A DNA stretch of 64,000 bases from SUG1106 sp051883095 (lineage in GTDB: Bacteria; Bacillota; Clostridia; Peptostreptococcales; Anaerovoracaceae), in the NCBI GenBank assembly GCA_051883095.1, contig JBJETB010000092.1:1-64000 (forward strand), in the 5' to 3' direction. Of the stretch, positions 15,489 to 24,221 are shown piece by piece. Numbering within the stretch: the stretch's first letter is position 1; every line of letters starts with the position of its first letter. Below the pieces are notes generated by a model. It saw only the letters and a list, made by a program, of their open reading frames with translations. It had not been told where the DNA came from and ran no database searches. The position numbers and the translations under genes were made by a program.

Positions 15489-17297
15489 ATGGACTATCAG
15501 AAATATATAAGAAACTTCAGTATAATTGCTCACATTGACCACGGCAAATCAACCCTGGCAGACAGGCTTATCGAGAAAACAGGGCTGGTTTCCAAACGTG
15601 ATATGAAGGAGCAGTTTCTGGACAATATGGACCTTGAAAGAGAGAGGGGCATAACCATAAAGCTTCAGACAACCAGGCTGGTGTACAACAGTCAGGACGG
15701 AAATGAATATATCTTTAACCTGATTGATACACCGGGACACGTGGACTTTACCTACGAGGTTTCACGAAGCCTGGCCGCCTGCGAGGGAGCAGTTCTGGTT
15801 GTGGATGCGACTCAGGGTGTAGAAGCTCAGACTTTGGCAAACGTTTACCTGGCTCTGGACGAAAACCTTGAGATCCTGCCTGTGCTCAACAAGATAGACC
15901 TGGCATCGGCACGCCCCGATGAGACCAAAGAAGAAATCGAAGAGGTCATCGGGCTTGACGCATCAGAGGCACCGTTGATTTCAGCTAAGGAAGGTATAGG
16001 TATCGAGGAGCTCCTGGAGGCCATCGTAAAAGACATACCGGCACCATCGGGGGATCCTGACGGAAAGCTCAAGGCCCTTATATTTGACTCGAAATACGAC
16101 AATTACAAGGGCGTAATAATATATACCAGAGTTTTTGATGGGCAGGTTAAAAAGGGCGACATAATCCGCCTGATGAATACCAAGAAAAAATACGAGGTAA
16201 CCGAAGTGGGTGTCTGCGCTCCTAACCCGGTTCCGACAGATATATTAAAGGCCGGAGAGGTAGGCTACATCTGCGGCAGCATCAAGCAGGTATCCGATGC
16301 CAGAGTTGGCGATACCATAACTTTGGACAGCAACCCGACAGAAGAAATGCTTCCGGGCTACAAAAAGGTTCAGTCAATGGTTTACTGCGGTATCTATCCT
16401 GCGGAAGGTGAAAAGTACGAGAACGTAAAGGATGCCCTTGAAAAGCTGCAGGTAAACGACGCGGCTTTCCACTTCGAGCCGGAAACATCGACAGCACTGG
16501 GCTTCGGTTTCCGCTGCGGTTTCCTGGGTCTTCTTCACATGGAAATCATTGTGGAAAGGCTGGAAAGAGAGTTCGACCTGGCAGTAATCACTACATCGCC
16601 GAGCGTAATATATAAAGTGGTAAGGACAGACGGAACTGTGGAAATGATTCAGAACCCGTCCAATCTGCCTTCACCGCAGGAAATCGACCACATCGAGGAG
16701 CCGATTGTAAAAGCGGACATCATGATTCCTAACGAATATGTGGGAAGCATCATGGAGCTTTGTCAGGACAGACGAGGAAAACTTCTTCATATGGAGTACA
16801 TCACTCCGACCAGAGTGCAGCTTCACTACGAGATGCCGCTGAACGAGGTAATCTACGACTTTTTCGATGCTCTTAAATCAAAGACAAGAGGCTACGGATC
16901 ACTGGACTACGAATTTGTACGTTACGAAAAATCAAACGTGGTGAAGATGGACGTGCTTCTTAATAAGGACCTTGTGGATGCTTTCTCCATGATAGTTCAC
17001 GAGTCCAAGGCATACGCCCGCGGACGTTTTGTCTGCGAAAAGCTGAAGGAGATTATCCCTATGCACCAGTTTGAGGTGCCTATTCAGGCGGCCATCGGTC
17101 AGAAGGTAATCGCCCGAGAGACAGTTAAGGCCTTCAGAAAGGACGTAATCGCCAAGTGCTACGGCGGAGATATTTCACGTAAAAAGAAGCTTCTGGAAAA
17201 GCAGAAGGAAGGAAAGAAGCGTATGCGCCAGTTCGGTACCGTAGAGGTGCCGCAGGAGGCCTTTACAGCCGTGCTCAAGTACGACGACAACAAGTAA
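15489..17297 (+). CDS. lepA: Elongation factor 4 (LepA) GTPase
   Basis: Ribosome-associated translational GTPase implicated in back-translocation and 30S assembly. The 602-residue length is standard. The G domain starts RNFSIIAHIDHGKSTLADRL (G1), then DTPGHVDFTYEVSRS (G3) and NKIDLASA (G4). EF-G-like domains follow, with the LepA-specific C-terminal region ending in DISRKKKLLEKQKEGKKRM. It is followed 2 nt later by hemW, a gene order common in Firmicutes. Confidence 0.97.
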   Translation: MDYQKYIRNFSIIAHIDHGKSTLADRLIEKTGLVSKRDMKEQFLDNMDLERERGITIKLQTTRLVYNSQDGNEYIFNLIDTPGHVDFTYEVSRSLAACEGAVLVVDATQGVEAQTLANVYLALDENLEILPVLNKIDLASARPDETKEEIEEVIGLDASEAPLISAKEGIGIEELLEAIVKDIPAPSGDPDGKLKALIFDSKYDNYKGVIIYTRVFDGQVKKGDIIRLMNTKKKYEVTEVGVCAPNPVPTDILKAGEVGYICGSIKQVSDARVGDTITLDSNPTEEMLPGYKKVQSMVYCGIYPAEGEKYENVKDALEKLQVNDAAFHFEPETSTALGFGFRCGFLGLLHMEIIVERLEREFDLAVITTSPSVIYKVVRTDGTVEMIQNPSNLPSPQEIDHIEEPIVKADIMIPNEYVGSIMELCQDRRGKLLHMEYITPTRVQLHYEMPLNEVIYDFFDALKSKTRGYGSLDYEFVRYEKSNVVKMDVLLNKDLVDAFSMIVHESKAYARGRFVCEKLKEIIPMHQFEVPIQAAIGQKVIARETVKAFRKDVIAKCYGGDISRKKKLLEKQKEGKKRMRQFGTVEVPQEAFTAVLKYDDNK

Positions 17298-17299
17298 CG

Positions 17300-18517
17300 A
17301 TGAAGAATCTGGGAATATATATCCACATACCCTTCTGCCTGAGAAAATGCCCCTACTGCGATTTTTATTCGGTGGCAGAGGCGCAGCATGGAAAGGCTGA
17401 AACCGACGACATGAGAGGTCGTTTCGTAAAAGCGCTTTGCAGGGAAATAGAGGAGGGCGGCAGGAAATACGGCATGAAAGCACGGGCCGGGGAAGTAAGG
17501 CAGGCGGACACCGTATATTTTGGAGGCGGGACTCCCAGTCTGCTGATGCCCTATGAACTGGAAGCAATTATGGATGCAGTGAGAGATAATTTTGCGCTTT
17601 CAGAAAATGCAGAAATATCCATGGAATGCAACCCGGCCACGGCCACCGGGGAGAAACTGGCGGCATATCGTGGAGCTGGAGTTGGCAGGCTCAGTATAGG
17701 TGCACAGTCCTTTGATGACGGGGTTCTCAGGACTCTTGGAAGGCTTCACAATTCAGCAGACACACTCAGGACGGTGGAGGAGTCGCGTAGTGCGGGTTTT
17801 GACAATATAAGTCTGGACCTGATGTTTGCTATACCGGGACAGAAGGATGAAATCTGGGAGAGTACTGTCACACAGGCTGTCATGCTCAGACCGCAGCATC
17901 TTTCATTTTACAGCCTTGAATTCATGGAAGGCACACCCTTCACTGACAGGCTTGATAAAGGTGAAATCAGAGAAACTGAGGCTGAAGCTGACAGACGGAT
18001 GTACGAGAGAGGACTGGAAATCATGGCGGAAGCCGGTTTCATACAGTACGAGATTTCCAATGGAGCCCTCGGCCTTGAGAACGTCTGCAGGCACAACATG
18101 AAATACTGGGGCCTTGAGGAATACCTAGGTTTCGGCCCATCGGCACATTCATACATGACAGGGGCTGACGGCAGAGGAAACAGGTTTAATAATGTAAGCA
18201 GCATAGATAAATATCTTAAAAGCTGGGAAAACCCAGAAGACCGCGGACAGTCGGCGGTGGAGGCTTTGTGCGAAAACAGCCTTGAAGACGATGTCTGCGA
18301 GTACATCTTTACAGGTCTCAGAAAAAATACCGGCATTGACCTTAAAGACTTCAGGAAAAGGTTCGGAAAGGACATACGTGAGTTTTACGGCGAGGATGTC
18401 ATGAAGGAACTGGAGGAATACGCTGATGGCGGTTTTGCTGCCGTGACAGATGATAATATAAGGCTGACGGTGAAGGGAATGAACATTTCCAACCGGATAA
18501 TGGCTTTATTTGTATAA
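17300..18517 (+). CDS. hemW: Radical SAM heme chaperone HemW (CPO-III-like)
   Basis: Radical SAM protein related to oxygen-independent coproporphyrinogen oxidase; characterised HemW proteins bind heme and deliver it to cytochromes. The N terminus has the cluster motif HIPFCLRKCPYCDFY with Cys13, Cys17 and Cys20 (CxxxCxxC), and GGGTPSLL follows. A HemN C-terminal domain closes the 405 residues. True HemN's extra N-terminal residues are absent, which favours HemW. The gene starts 2 nt after lepA and is followed by glpK within 13 nt, so all three are likely co-transcribed. Confidence 0.92.
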   Translation: MKNLGIYIHIPFCLRKCPYCDFYSVAEAQHGKAETDDMRGRFVKALCREIEEGGRKYGMKARAGEVRQADTVYFGGGTPSLLMPYELEAIMDAVRDNFALSENAEISMECNPATATGEKLAAYRGAGVGRLSIGAQSFDDGVLRTLGRLHNSADTLRTVEESRSAGFDNISLDLMFAIPGQKDEIWESTVTQAVMLRPQHLSFYSLEFMEGTPFTDRLDKGEIRETEAEADRRMYERGLEIMAEAGFIQYEISNGALGLENVCRHNMKYWGLEEYLGFGPSAHSYMTGADGRGNRFNNVSSIDKYLKSWENPEDRGQSAVEALCENSLEDDVCEYIFTGLRKNTGIDLKDFRKRFGKDIREFYGEDVMKELEEYADGGFAAVTDDNIRLTVKGMNISNRIMALFV

Positions 18518-18530
18518 AGGAGGACGAGAT

Positions 18531-20030
18531 ATGAGCAAGTACATAATGGCTCTGGACCAGGGGACCACAAGCTCCCGCTGCATTATCTATGATAAAAAAG
18601 GAAATATGATGAGCGTGGCGCAGAAGGAATTTACGCAGATTTACCCTAAGGCAGGGTGGGTGGAGCACGATGCCATGGAAATCTGGTCAACTCAGATGGG
18701 AGTGGCTCAGGAGGCTTTGCTGAAGATAAACTGCACCTATGAGGACATTGAGGCCATAGGCATTACCAACCAGCGGGAGACTACCGTTGTGTGGGACAAG
18801 GAAACGGGAATCCCGGTATATAATGCCATAGTGTGGCAGTGCAGGCGTACAGCTGAATACTGCGATGAGCTTGCTGCGGCAGGATACGGGCAGATGATAA
18901 GGGAGAAGACCGGTCTGCTCCTCGATGCATATTTCAGCGGAACCAAGCTGAAGTGGATACTGGACAATGTTGAAGGGGCCAGAGAAAAGGCAGAGGCAGG
19001 AAAACTGCTTTTTGGAACTATCGAAACCTGGCTTATCTGGAAGCTTACCGACGGAAAGGTTCACGTTACAGACTATTCCAACGCATCCAGAACCATGATG
19101 TTCAACATACACACCCTTGAGTGGGATGATGATATACTGAAGCTTTTAAACATTCCGAAGTGCATGCTGCCGGAACCTAAGCCGTCCAGCTGTGTTTACG
19201 GAACGTCAAGCGAAAACATTTTCGGCGGTCCGATTAAGATTGCCGGGGCTGCCGGTGACCAGCAGTCCGCTCTTTTCGGGCAGACCTGCTTCAATGAGGG
19301 CGAAGGCAAGAACACCTACGGCACAGGCTGCTTCCTCCTGATAAATACGGGAGAAAAGCCTGTGGTTTCTCACAACGGACTTGTAACAACAATCGCCTGG
19401 GGACTCGACGGGAAGGTGAACTACGCCCTGGAGGGTTCTGTATTCGTATGCGGTGCTGCCATCCAGTGGCTTCGCGACGAAATAGATATCTTGGAAAACT
19501 CCCCTCAGTCAGAGGAGATGGCGAAAGCTGTCCCTGATGCAGGAGGGCTTTATGTGGTACCGGCCTTTGTAGGTCTGGGCGCACCGTACTGGGATCCTTA
19601 TGCTAGAGGCGCCGTATTGGGAATCACACGGGGCGCCAACAAGTATCATCTCGTTCGTGCTACCCTTGAATCTATGGCATACCAGACAAAGGACCTCATA
19701 GATGCCATGGTGGAGGACCTTGACGAATGTCTCGTGTCTCTCAAGGTGGATGGCGGAGCGTCGGCCAACGATTTTCTCATGCAGTTCCAGGCTGATATTC
19801 TGGGCTGCGAGGTAAAACGTCCTGTATGCATCGAAACCACATCTCTGGGAGCGGCATATCTGGCAGGCCTTGCAACAGGCTACTGGGAAAACAAAGAGGA
19901 CGTAATCAAGAACTGGCAGGTGGAAAAGACCTTCAGACCGGATATGGATGAGGAAAAGCGCAGCATTCTGCTGGCCGGATGGAAAAAGGCTGTAAACTGC
20001 GTCAGAGGATGGGCCAAGCCGGAAGCCTAG
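18531..20030 (+). CDS. glpK: Glycerol kinase
   Basis: ATP-dependent phosphorylation of glycerol to glycerol 3-phosphate. The start at 18531 (MSKYIMALDQGTTSSRC, the FGGY phosphate-1 motif) has AAAGGAGG at 18518-18525; the in-frame ATG at 18510 lies upstream of that site. 499 residues, normal length, with GAAGDQQSALFGQ, GTGCFLLINTG and GGASANDFLMQFQADIL all intact. No glpF or glpD is adjacent, so the source of glycerol is not evident here. Confidence 0.97.
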   Translation: MSKYIMALDQGTTSSRCIIYDKKGNMMSVAQKEFTQIYPKAGWVEHDAMEIWSTQMGVAQEALLKINCTYEDIEAIGITNQRETTVVWDKETGIPVYNAIVWQCRRTAEYCDELAAAGYGQMIREKTGLLLDAYFSGTKLKWILDNVEGAREKAEAGKLLFGTIETWLIWKLTDGKVHVTDYSNASRTMMFNIHTLEWDDDILKLLNIPKCMLPEPKPSSCVYGTSSENIFGGPIKIAGAAGDQQSALFGQTCFNEGEGKNTYGTGCFLLINTGEKPVVSHNGLVTTIAWGLDGKVNYALEGSVFVCGAAIQWLRDEIDILENSPQSEEMAKAVPDAGGLYVVPAFVGLGAPYWDPYARGAVLGITRGANKYHLVRATLESMAYQTKDLIDAMVEDLDECLVSLKVDGGASANDFLMQFQADILGCEVKRPVCIETTSLGAAYLAGLATGYWENKEDVIKNWQVEKTFRPDMDEEKRSILLAGWKKAVNCVRGWAKPEA

Positions 20031-20057
20031 GAGTTAAGAAGTTTAGGAGTTTAAGTG

Positions 20058-21209
20058 ATGGGAGAAATAAAAGAAAGAGATTATATGTTTGACACCTTCA
20101 GGGGTCTGCTCATGTGGACTATTCCTATATCCCACTTTACGCGGGTTGCGGGACATTTTTCACAGGCCTCCCTCAGCGGTGTCATCTACATAACAATAAA
20201 CGTATTCGTAATGCAGGCCTTCGTATTCCTTTCAGGGTATTTTTCGAAGAACCCGGAAAAGTCTAAGAAGACCTCTTTCCACACCTTCATGTGGCCTTAT
20301 CTGCTGGGAATTCCCTTCTTTTACTGCGTAAGGTACATAATCTGGGGAAACGCACACCTCTATCTGGATATACCGCCTTTTGCACTGTGGTATCTGTGGG
20401 CGCTGTTTTTCTACAGATATTTCACCAAGGAATGGATGAAGATACCTTACATTCTGGAGCTGAGCATATTGGTATACCTGCTGGCAGGTCAGATGCCTTT
20501 CCTTTCGGACAGGTTCGCTCTGGGCAGAATGGTATCCTATTTCCCGTTCTTCGTGATGGCGGTTTACTGTACCGGAGATCATCTTAAGAAGCTCCAGTGC
20601 CTTAAGAAATGGCACTGCTGGGTTCTGGGGGCAGCGCTTATGGGGGCATCCTGCGTGCTTGCTTTCTGCGTGCCGCAGCTGCCTGTAGGCTTCTATCTGC
20701 TTAAGAGCCCTGCCTGTGAGCTTGGAATCACCTGGTACTGGGATATTATCGGACGAGCAATCATTCTGGCACTGGCCTGGGGCTGGATTATTCTCATGGT
20801 GAATATACTGCCGAGCAAGATGAACTACGTGGCCTATGTGGGAATGAACACCATGCCGGTGTATATTTTCCACCTCATCGTAAGATATCTGGTAAAAAAA
20901 TACACCATCTTTTTCGGCGTGCTGCCAAAAAACTGGGTGGTGTACTACGTGATGATATTCGCGCTGGCCGGGCTGTGCGTTTTCGTTTTCAGCTCAAAGC
21001 CTGTGGTTAAGATGTATAATTTCGTAGTGGAAGGACTCTGGACTGTCTTCATGTGGCTTCTTGACCGCTGTGTGGATGTGCTTGCACTGATGCATAAGCC
21101 TGTTGCCGCCGTGACTCGGACGGTTCTCGAAGGTATCGGAGGAATAGGTTCTACAAGCGACGGTACTTCCGGTGCCTCGACTGAGGACGACAAGAAAGAT
21201 GCCATCTGA
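20058..21209 (+). CDS. Acyltransferase-3 family membrane protein
   Basis: Multi-span membrane protein of about 383 residues with the acyltransferase-3 pattern: RDYMFDTFRGLLM, then ISHFTRV with the conserved His, then about ten hydrophobic segments. Members O-acylate cell-surface sugars or other extracytoplasmic substrates. ATG at 20058 is 8 nt after AGGAG; a GTG at 20055 would add one residue. A hydrophilic Ser/Gly/Asp-rich tail of about 20 residues follows the last span. Its stop is 10 nt from the end of the convergent MerR gene. Substrate unknown. Confidence 0.8.
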   Translation: MGEIKERDYMFDTFRGLLMWTIPISHFTRVAGHFSQASLSGVIYITINVFVMQAFVFLSGYFSKNPEKSKKTSFHTFMWPYLLGIPFFYCVRYIIWGNAHLYLDIPPFALWYLWALFFYRYFTKEWMKIPYILELSILVYLLAGQMPFLSDRFALGRMVSYFPFFVMAVYCTGDHLKKLQCLKKWHCWVLGAALMGASCVLAFCVPQLPVGFYLLKSPACELGITWYWDIIGRAIILALAWGWIILMVNILPSKMNYVAYVGMNTMPVYIFHLIVRYLVKKYTIFFGVLPKNWVVYYVMIFALAGLCVFVFSSKPVVKMYNFVVEGLWTVFMWLLDRCVDVLALMHKPVAAVTRTVLEGIGGIGSTSDGTSGASTEDDKKDAI

Positions 21210-21219
21210 CCTATTTGAC

Positions 21220-22047
21220 CTATCTGACCTTGATGGAAAGCTTGACAAGATAGTTATAGTATCCGTCTGTGGAAAGGTCGTCCAGAATAACATCCTCGTA
21301 GAATCTGTCGCCGAGAGTCAGGTTATGGGCTTTGGCATAGTCGAGGAGTTTCAGACAATTGGAGTGTACGTTGGCGTACCCGTGATTGTCATATATGGCA
21401 AGATAATTACCGCCCTGATCGAGTACGGCTTCGGTGTAACCCGCTGCAGCCAGTTCCTCAGGGCTTACTGCTGTATAAAACTGGGCGTACTTATATCCTG
21501 TTTCTGTCACCGAGCTGCGTGGAATTACGGCGCCTATCGGATATGAACTTTTAAGCCCCATTCTCTGGCAGAAAGCAAAGTGATCCCCAACGGCTTCATT
21601 GACGGCTTTTTCATCGTCGGCTCCCTTGTAGTCGGTGGTAACCAGATATTCATCAAAATCATTTGTAAAGATTATTTCACCCACAGGGGCGTTAAGTCCT
21701 TCGCGGGTGATTTTTATTTTGTTTTCAATATAGTGCCTGGCCCATGTCAGGTAGTTGATCTTGTCGTCAATCTGTGCCTTCTTTGATTCAAGTAGAGTGA
21801 TAAGGCTTTCGGGAGAGCGGTGGTCCATGTGCTCCTTGATTTCGTCTATATGTACGTCAAGTTCACGGAGCATGATGATTACAGCAAAGGATTCCAACTG
21901 AGTGAAGGAGTAGTAGCGGTAGCCGTTTTCTCCGATTATATCCGGCTTGAAAATTCCGCACTGGTCGTAATGAAAGAGAGTCTGCTTCCTCACTCCGAAT
22001 ATTTTGGCAAATTCGCCTGTGGTAAAGTATTCTCTGTTCTTTTTCAT
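21220..22047 (-). CDS. MerR-family regulator with GyrI-like effector domain (BmrR type)
   Basis: 275 residues. The N-terminal winged helix-turn-helix (about 6-75: YFTTGEFAKIFGVRKQTLFHYDQCGIFKPD, GYRYYSFTQLE) is followed by the dimerising helix (80-110) and a C-terminal region with the GyrI/BmrR effector-binding pattern (SSYPIGAVIPRSSV, YKYAQFYTAV, GNYLAIYDNHG). BmrR-like proteins sense bulky cationic drugs and activate promoters with a long spacer. No efflux gene is adjacent, so its target is unknown. AAAGGAGG lies 13 nt before the start, rather far. Confidence 0.88.
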   Translation of the reverse strand: MKKNREYFTTGEFAKIFGVRKQTLFHYDQCGIFKPDIIGENGYRYYSFTQLESFAVIIMLRELDVHIDEIKEHMDHRSPESLITLLESKKAQIDDKINYLTWARHYIENKIKITREGLNAPVGEIIFTNDFDEYLVTTDYKGADDEKAVNEAVGDHFAFCQRMGLKSSYPIGAVIPRSSVTETGYKYAQFYTAVSPEELAAAGYTEAVLDQGGNYLAIYDNHGYANVHSNCLKLLDYAKAHNLTLGDRFYEDVILDDLSTDGYYNYLVKLSIKVR

Positions 22048-22150
22048 TTTGGGCTGATGTCCTCCTTTTGTCTGGATTGCCTTGTTGTATATGGTGATTT
22101 TACCACAGATGGCAGTGGGGTGGATGAGTTTTTTTGAAGAGATTTATGAA

Positions 22151-22350
22151 GATATTTTCATTTTGGCATATTTTTTTGTATTTTTGCAAAGGAAAATTGA
22201 GTTTTTGAAAAAAAGGACCGCGTTAGAGGCCTGCAAAGCATGAAAATCAGTTGGAAATGCGATTTTAGGCCGTAAAGCCTCTTTGCTTCTGGGAAATAAT
22301 AACAAATATTTTCATTTAAGCGAATTTTTTTGTAATTTTGCAAAGAAAAA
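22151..22350 (+). repeat. Pair of ~46-bp direct repeats in the AT-rich leader of nuclease-like paralogue 2
   Basis: The stretch at 22151-22196 (ATATTTTCATTTT, TTTTTTTGTA, TTTTGCAAAG) recurs at about 22305-22350 with few mismatches. Between the copies lies GC-richer sequence including GAGGCCTGCAAAGC and GTAAAGCCTCTTTGC. The 448-nt space between the MerR start and the next gene contains no other ORF I can support; a non-coding RNA or phage-like control region is possible. Confidence 0.6.
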
Positions 22351-22424
22351 AGGCTGAAATGAAAAAACCTAAACATGCGCACAAGCTCTACATGGAAGCA
22401 AAATATAAAAAAGGAAAAAATTAC

Positions 22425-22453
22425 TTGATTATTGTATGGAAATATTGTACAAT
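22425..22453 (+). promoter_or_regulatory. Sigma-A promoter of nuclease-like paralogue 2, with overlapping palindrome
   Basis: TTGATT (22425-22430), 17 nt, TACAAT (22448-22453). The 12-bp palindrome TATTGTACAATA (22444-22455) covers the -10 box and might be a repressor site. Confidence 0.7.
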
Positions 22454-22495
22454 AATGATAAATAATTTATTTTTGTTATAAAAAAAGGGGATAAA

Positions 22496-23197
22496 ATGAT
22501 TTTTAAAGAAGCGATAGAGACACAACTGAGGTTCCACATCAGAATCAGGGAACAAATAAGGAAAGCATTAGAGAATATGCCGGAAGGAAACTTGCTCAGA
22601 AGGAGATCCGGCGGCAGGATTTATTACTATATTTCATTAAACGGCAAGCGTATAAGCCTGAACCACGATCCGGAGATGCGAGAAATATACCTTTTAAAAG
22701 AAGAACTTGTGCGGAAGCTGCGTGCCGTGGAAAAAGATATACCTCTGCTGGAAAAGACAGCAAAAGAGTATATGCCTGTCTATCCGGACGGAGAACAGTG
22801 GGCGGGAATGAAGCCGGAGCAGAATAAATACATGTGGGAGGAACGCAAACATCTGTATAAAGGCGTGTATTACAGATCCAAATCAGAGGCGGTTATTGCC
22901 ATGCTTCTGGAATCCCATGGAATTGAGTTTAAATATGAGGTAAGGATTGAAGTGGGCGGCAGGGCAGTTTATCCCGATTTTGTAATAAGGCGAAAGCGTG
23001 ACGGCAAGATAATATTGTGGGAACATTTCGGCCTTATACATAATGAAGAGTACCGGCAGGGAATGTTCAGGAAGCTGATAGATTATCATGAGGCGGGATA
23101 CAATATCTGGGACAACCTTATAGTCAGCTTTGAAAGTGAAAACGGGAGCATCAATGTGGACAGCATTGAAAAGATGATTTCGTTGTATTTGCTCTGA
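22496..23197 (+). CDS. Uncharacterised protein with a PD-(D/E)XK-type nuclease core (paralogue 2)
   Basis: 233 residues, homologous to the protein at 14279. The N-terminal helical region carries PEGNLLRRRSGGRIYYYISLNGKR, equivalent to the PEGGL / RYYI region of paralogue 1. The nuclease-like core has Glu131 (SKSE), Pro160-Asp161 (YPDF) and Glu176-His-Phe178 (WEHFG): the usual catalytic Lys of the E-x-K motif is Phe, a variant also seen in some PD-(D/E)XK subfamilies with WEH. Activity is therefore less certain than for paralogue 1. AAAAAGGGGA precedes the ATG. It has its own promoter and leader repeats and is followed 43 nt later by prmA. Confidence 0.75.
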   Translation: MIFKEAIETQLRFHIRIREQIRKALENMPEGNLLRRRSGGRIYYYISLNGKRISLNHDPEMREIYLLKEELVRKLRAVEKDIPLLEKTAKEYMPVYPDGEQWAGMKPEQNKYMWEERKHLYKGVYYRSKSEAVIAMLLESHGIEFKYEVRIEVGGRAVYPDFVIRRKRDGKIILWEHFGLIHNEEYRQGMFRKLIDYHEAGYNIWDNLIVSFESENGSINVDSIEKMISLYLL

Positions 23198-23211
23198 TAT
23201 TTTGGTACAAT
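23183..23211 (+). promoter_or_regulatory. Sigma-A promoter of prmA
   Basis: TTGTAT (23183-23188), 17 nt, TACAAT (23206-23211). The -35 lies inside the end of the preceding gene. Confidence 0.55.
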
Positions 23212-23240
23212 ATTCGTGTAGGAAAGAGAGGAAGAGAAAC

Positions 23241-24206
23241 ATGAAATATATTCAGATTGACATAAAGACCAGCAGGGCGGGAATAGAGCCTTTGCTGGCT
23301 GCCCTGATGGAGGTGGGAATAACCGATACGGTGGTAGAGGACCCTGCTGACGTCGACGATCTTTTAAACAAGAAAAACGAGTACGACTGGGACTATGTGG
23401 ACGAAAGCGTTCTTGAGCTCAGGAACAGGCAGCCTCAGGTAACGGTGTACATGAATGACGATGAGGACGGAAGGGCAGCCACAGAGAACCTCCGCCATGC
23501 AGTTGACGGGCTGAAGAGCGCAGCGGCTGCCGGAATTTTTGGTGAGGGAGCAGATCTGGGATCGCTGATTGTTGAAATGTCCGTATGCGATGACAGCGGC
23601 TGGAAGGACAAATGGAAGGAATATTTCAAGCCGACAAAGGTTGGAAAGACCATAGTGGTCAAGCCTACTTGGGAAGAGTATGAAGCGAAGTCGGGAGAAA
23701 AGGTTCTGGAAATCGACCCGGGAATGGCTTTCGGTACGGGAACACACGAGACCACATCGCTGTGCATCAGACTTATGGAGGAATATCTCAAGCCGGGTGA
23801 TAAGGTGCTTGATGTGGGATGCGGCTCCGGAATTCTGTCCATTGCGGGAGCTTTGCTCGGCGCCGGTGATGTGCTGGGGATTGAAATTGATCCTTTGGCC
23901 GTTGATATTTCTAAAGAGAACATTGCCTTAAACCACGTTGAAAAAATCGCCAGGGCTCAATATGGCGACCTGACTAAGGGAGTGGATTATAAGGCTAATG
24001 TGGTGGTGGCCAATCTCATGGCCGACCTTGTAATTATGCTAAGCAAGGATGTAGCAAATCATATGATGCCGGGTGCAGTTTATATTTCATCGGGAATACT
24101 TGATGAAAAGGTTGTGACGGTGGTAGACGCCATGAGAGCTTTGGGCTTCAAAATCCTGGAAGTACGTCAGGACGGCATGTGGTGTGCCGTGGCTGCAGCT
24201 CTGTAG
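23241..24206 (+). CDS. prmA: Ribosomal protein L11 methyltransferase
   Basis: SAM-dependent methyltransferase that trimethylates ribosomal protein L11. The start at 23241 (MKYIQIDIKT) is chosen because GAGAGGAAG lies upstream; an earlier in-frame ATG at 23202 would overlap the promoter. 321 residues. EIDPGMAFGTGTHETTSLC is the family signature, and VLDVGCGSGILSIAGALLGA is SAM motif I. The N-terminal domain carries the typical VEDPADVDD. It pairs with rsmE 15 nt downstream, the usual Firmicute order. Confidence 0.96.
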   Translation: MKYIQIDIKTSRAGIEPLLAALMEVGITDTVVEDPADVDDLLNKKNEYDWDYVDESVLELRNRQPQVTVYMNDDEDGRAATENLRHAVDGLKSAAAAGIFGEGADLGSLIVEMSVCDDSGWKDKWKEYFKPTKVGKTIVVKPTWEEYEAKSGEKVLEIDPGMAFGTGTHETTSLCIRLMEEYLKPGDKVLDVGCGSGILSIAGALLGAGDVLGIEIDPLAVDISKENIALNHVEKIARAQYGDLTKGVDYKANVVVANLMADLVIMLSKDVANHMMPGAVYISSGILDEKVVTVVDAMRALGFKILEVRQDGMWCAVAAAL

Positions 24207-24221
24207 GAAAGGAAAAAGAGC

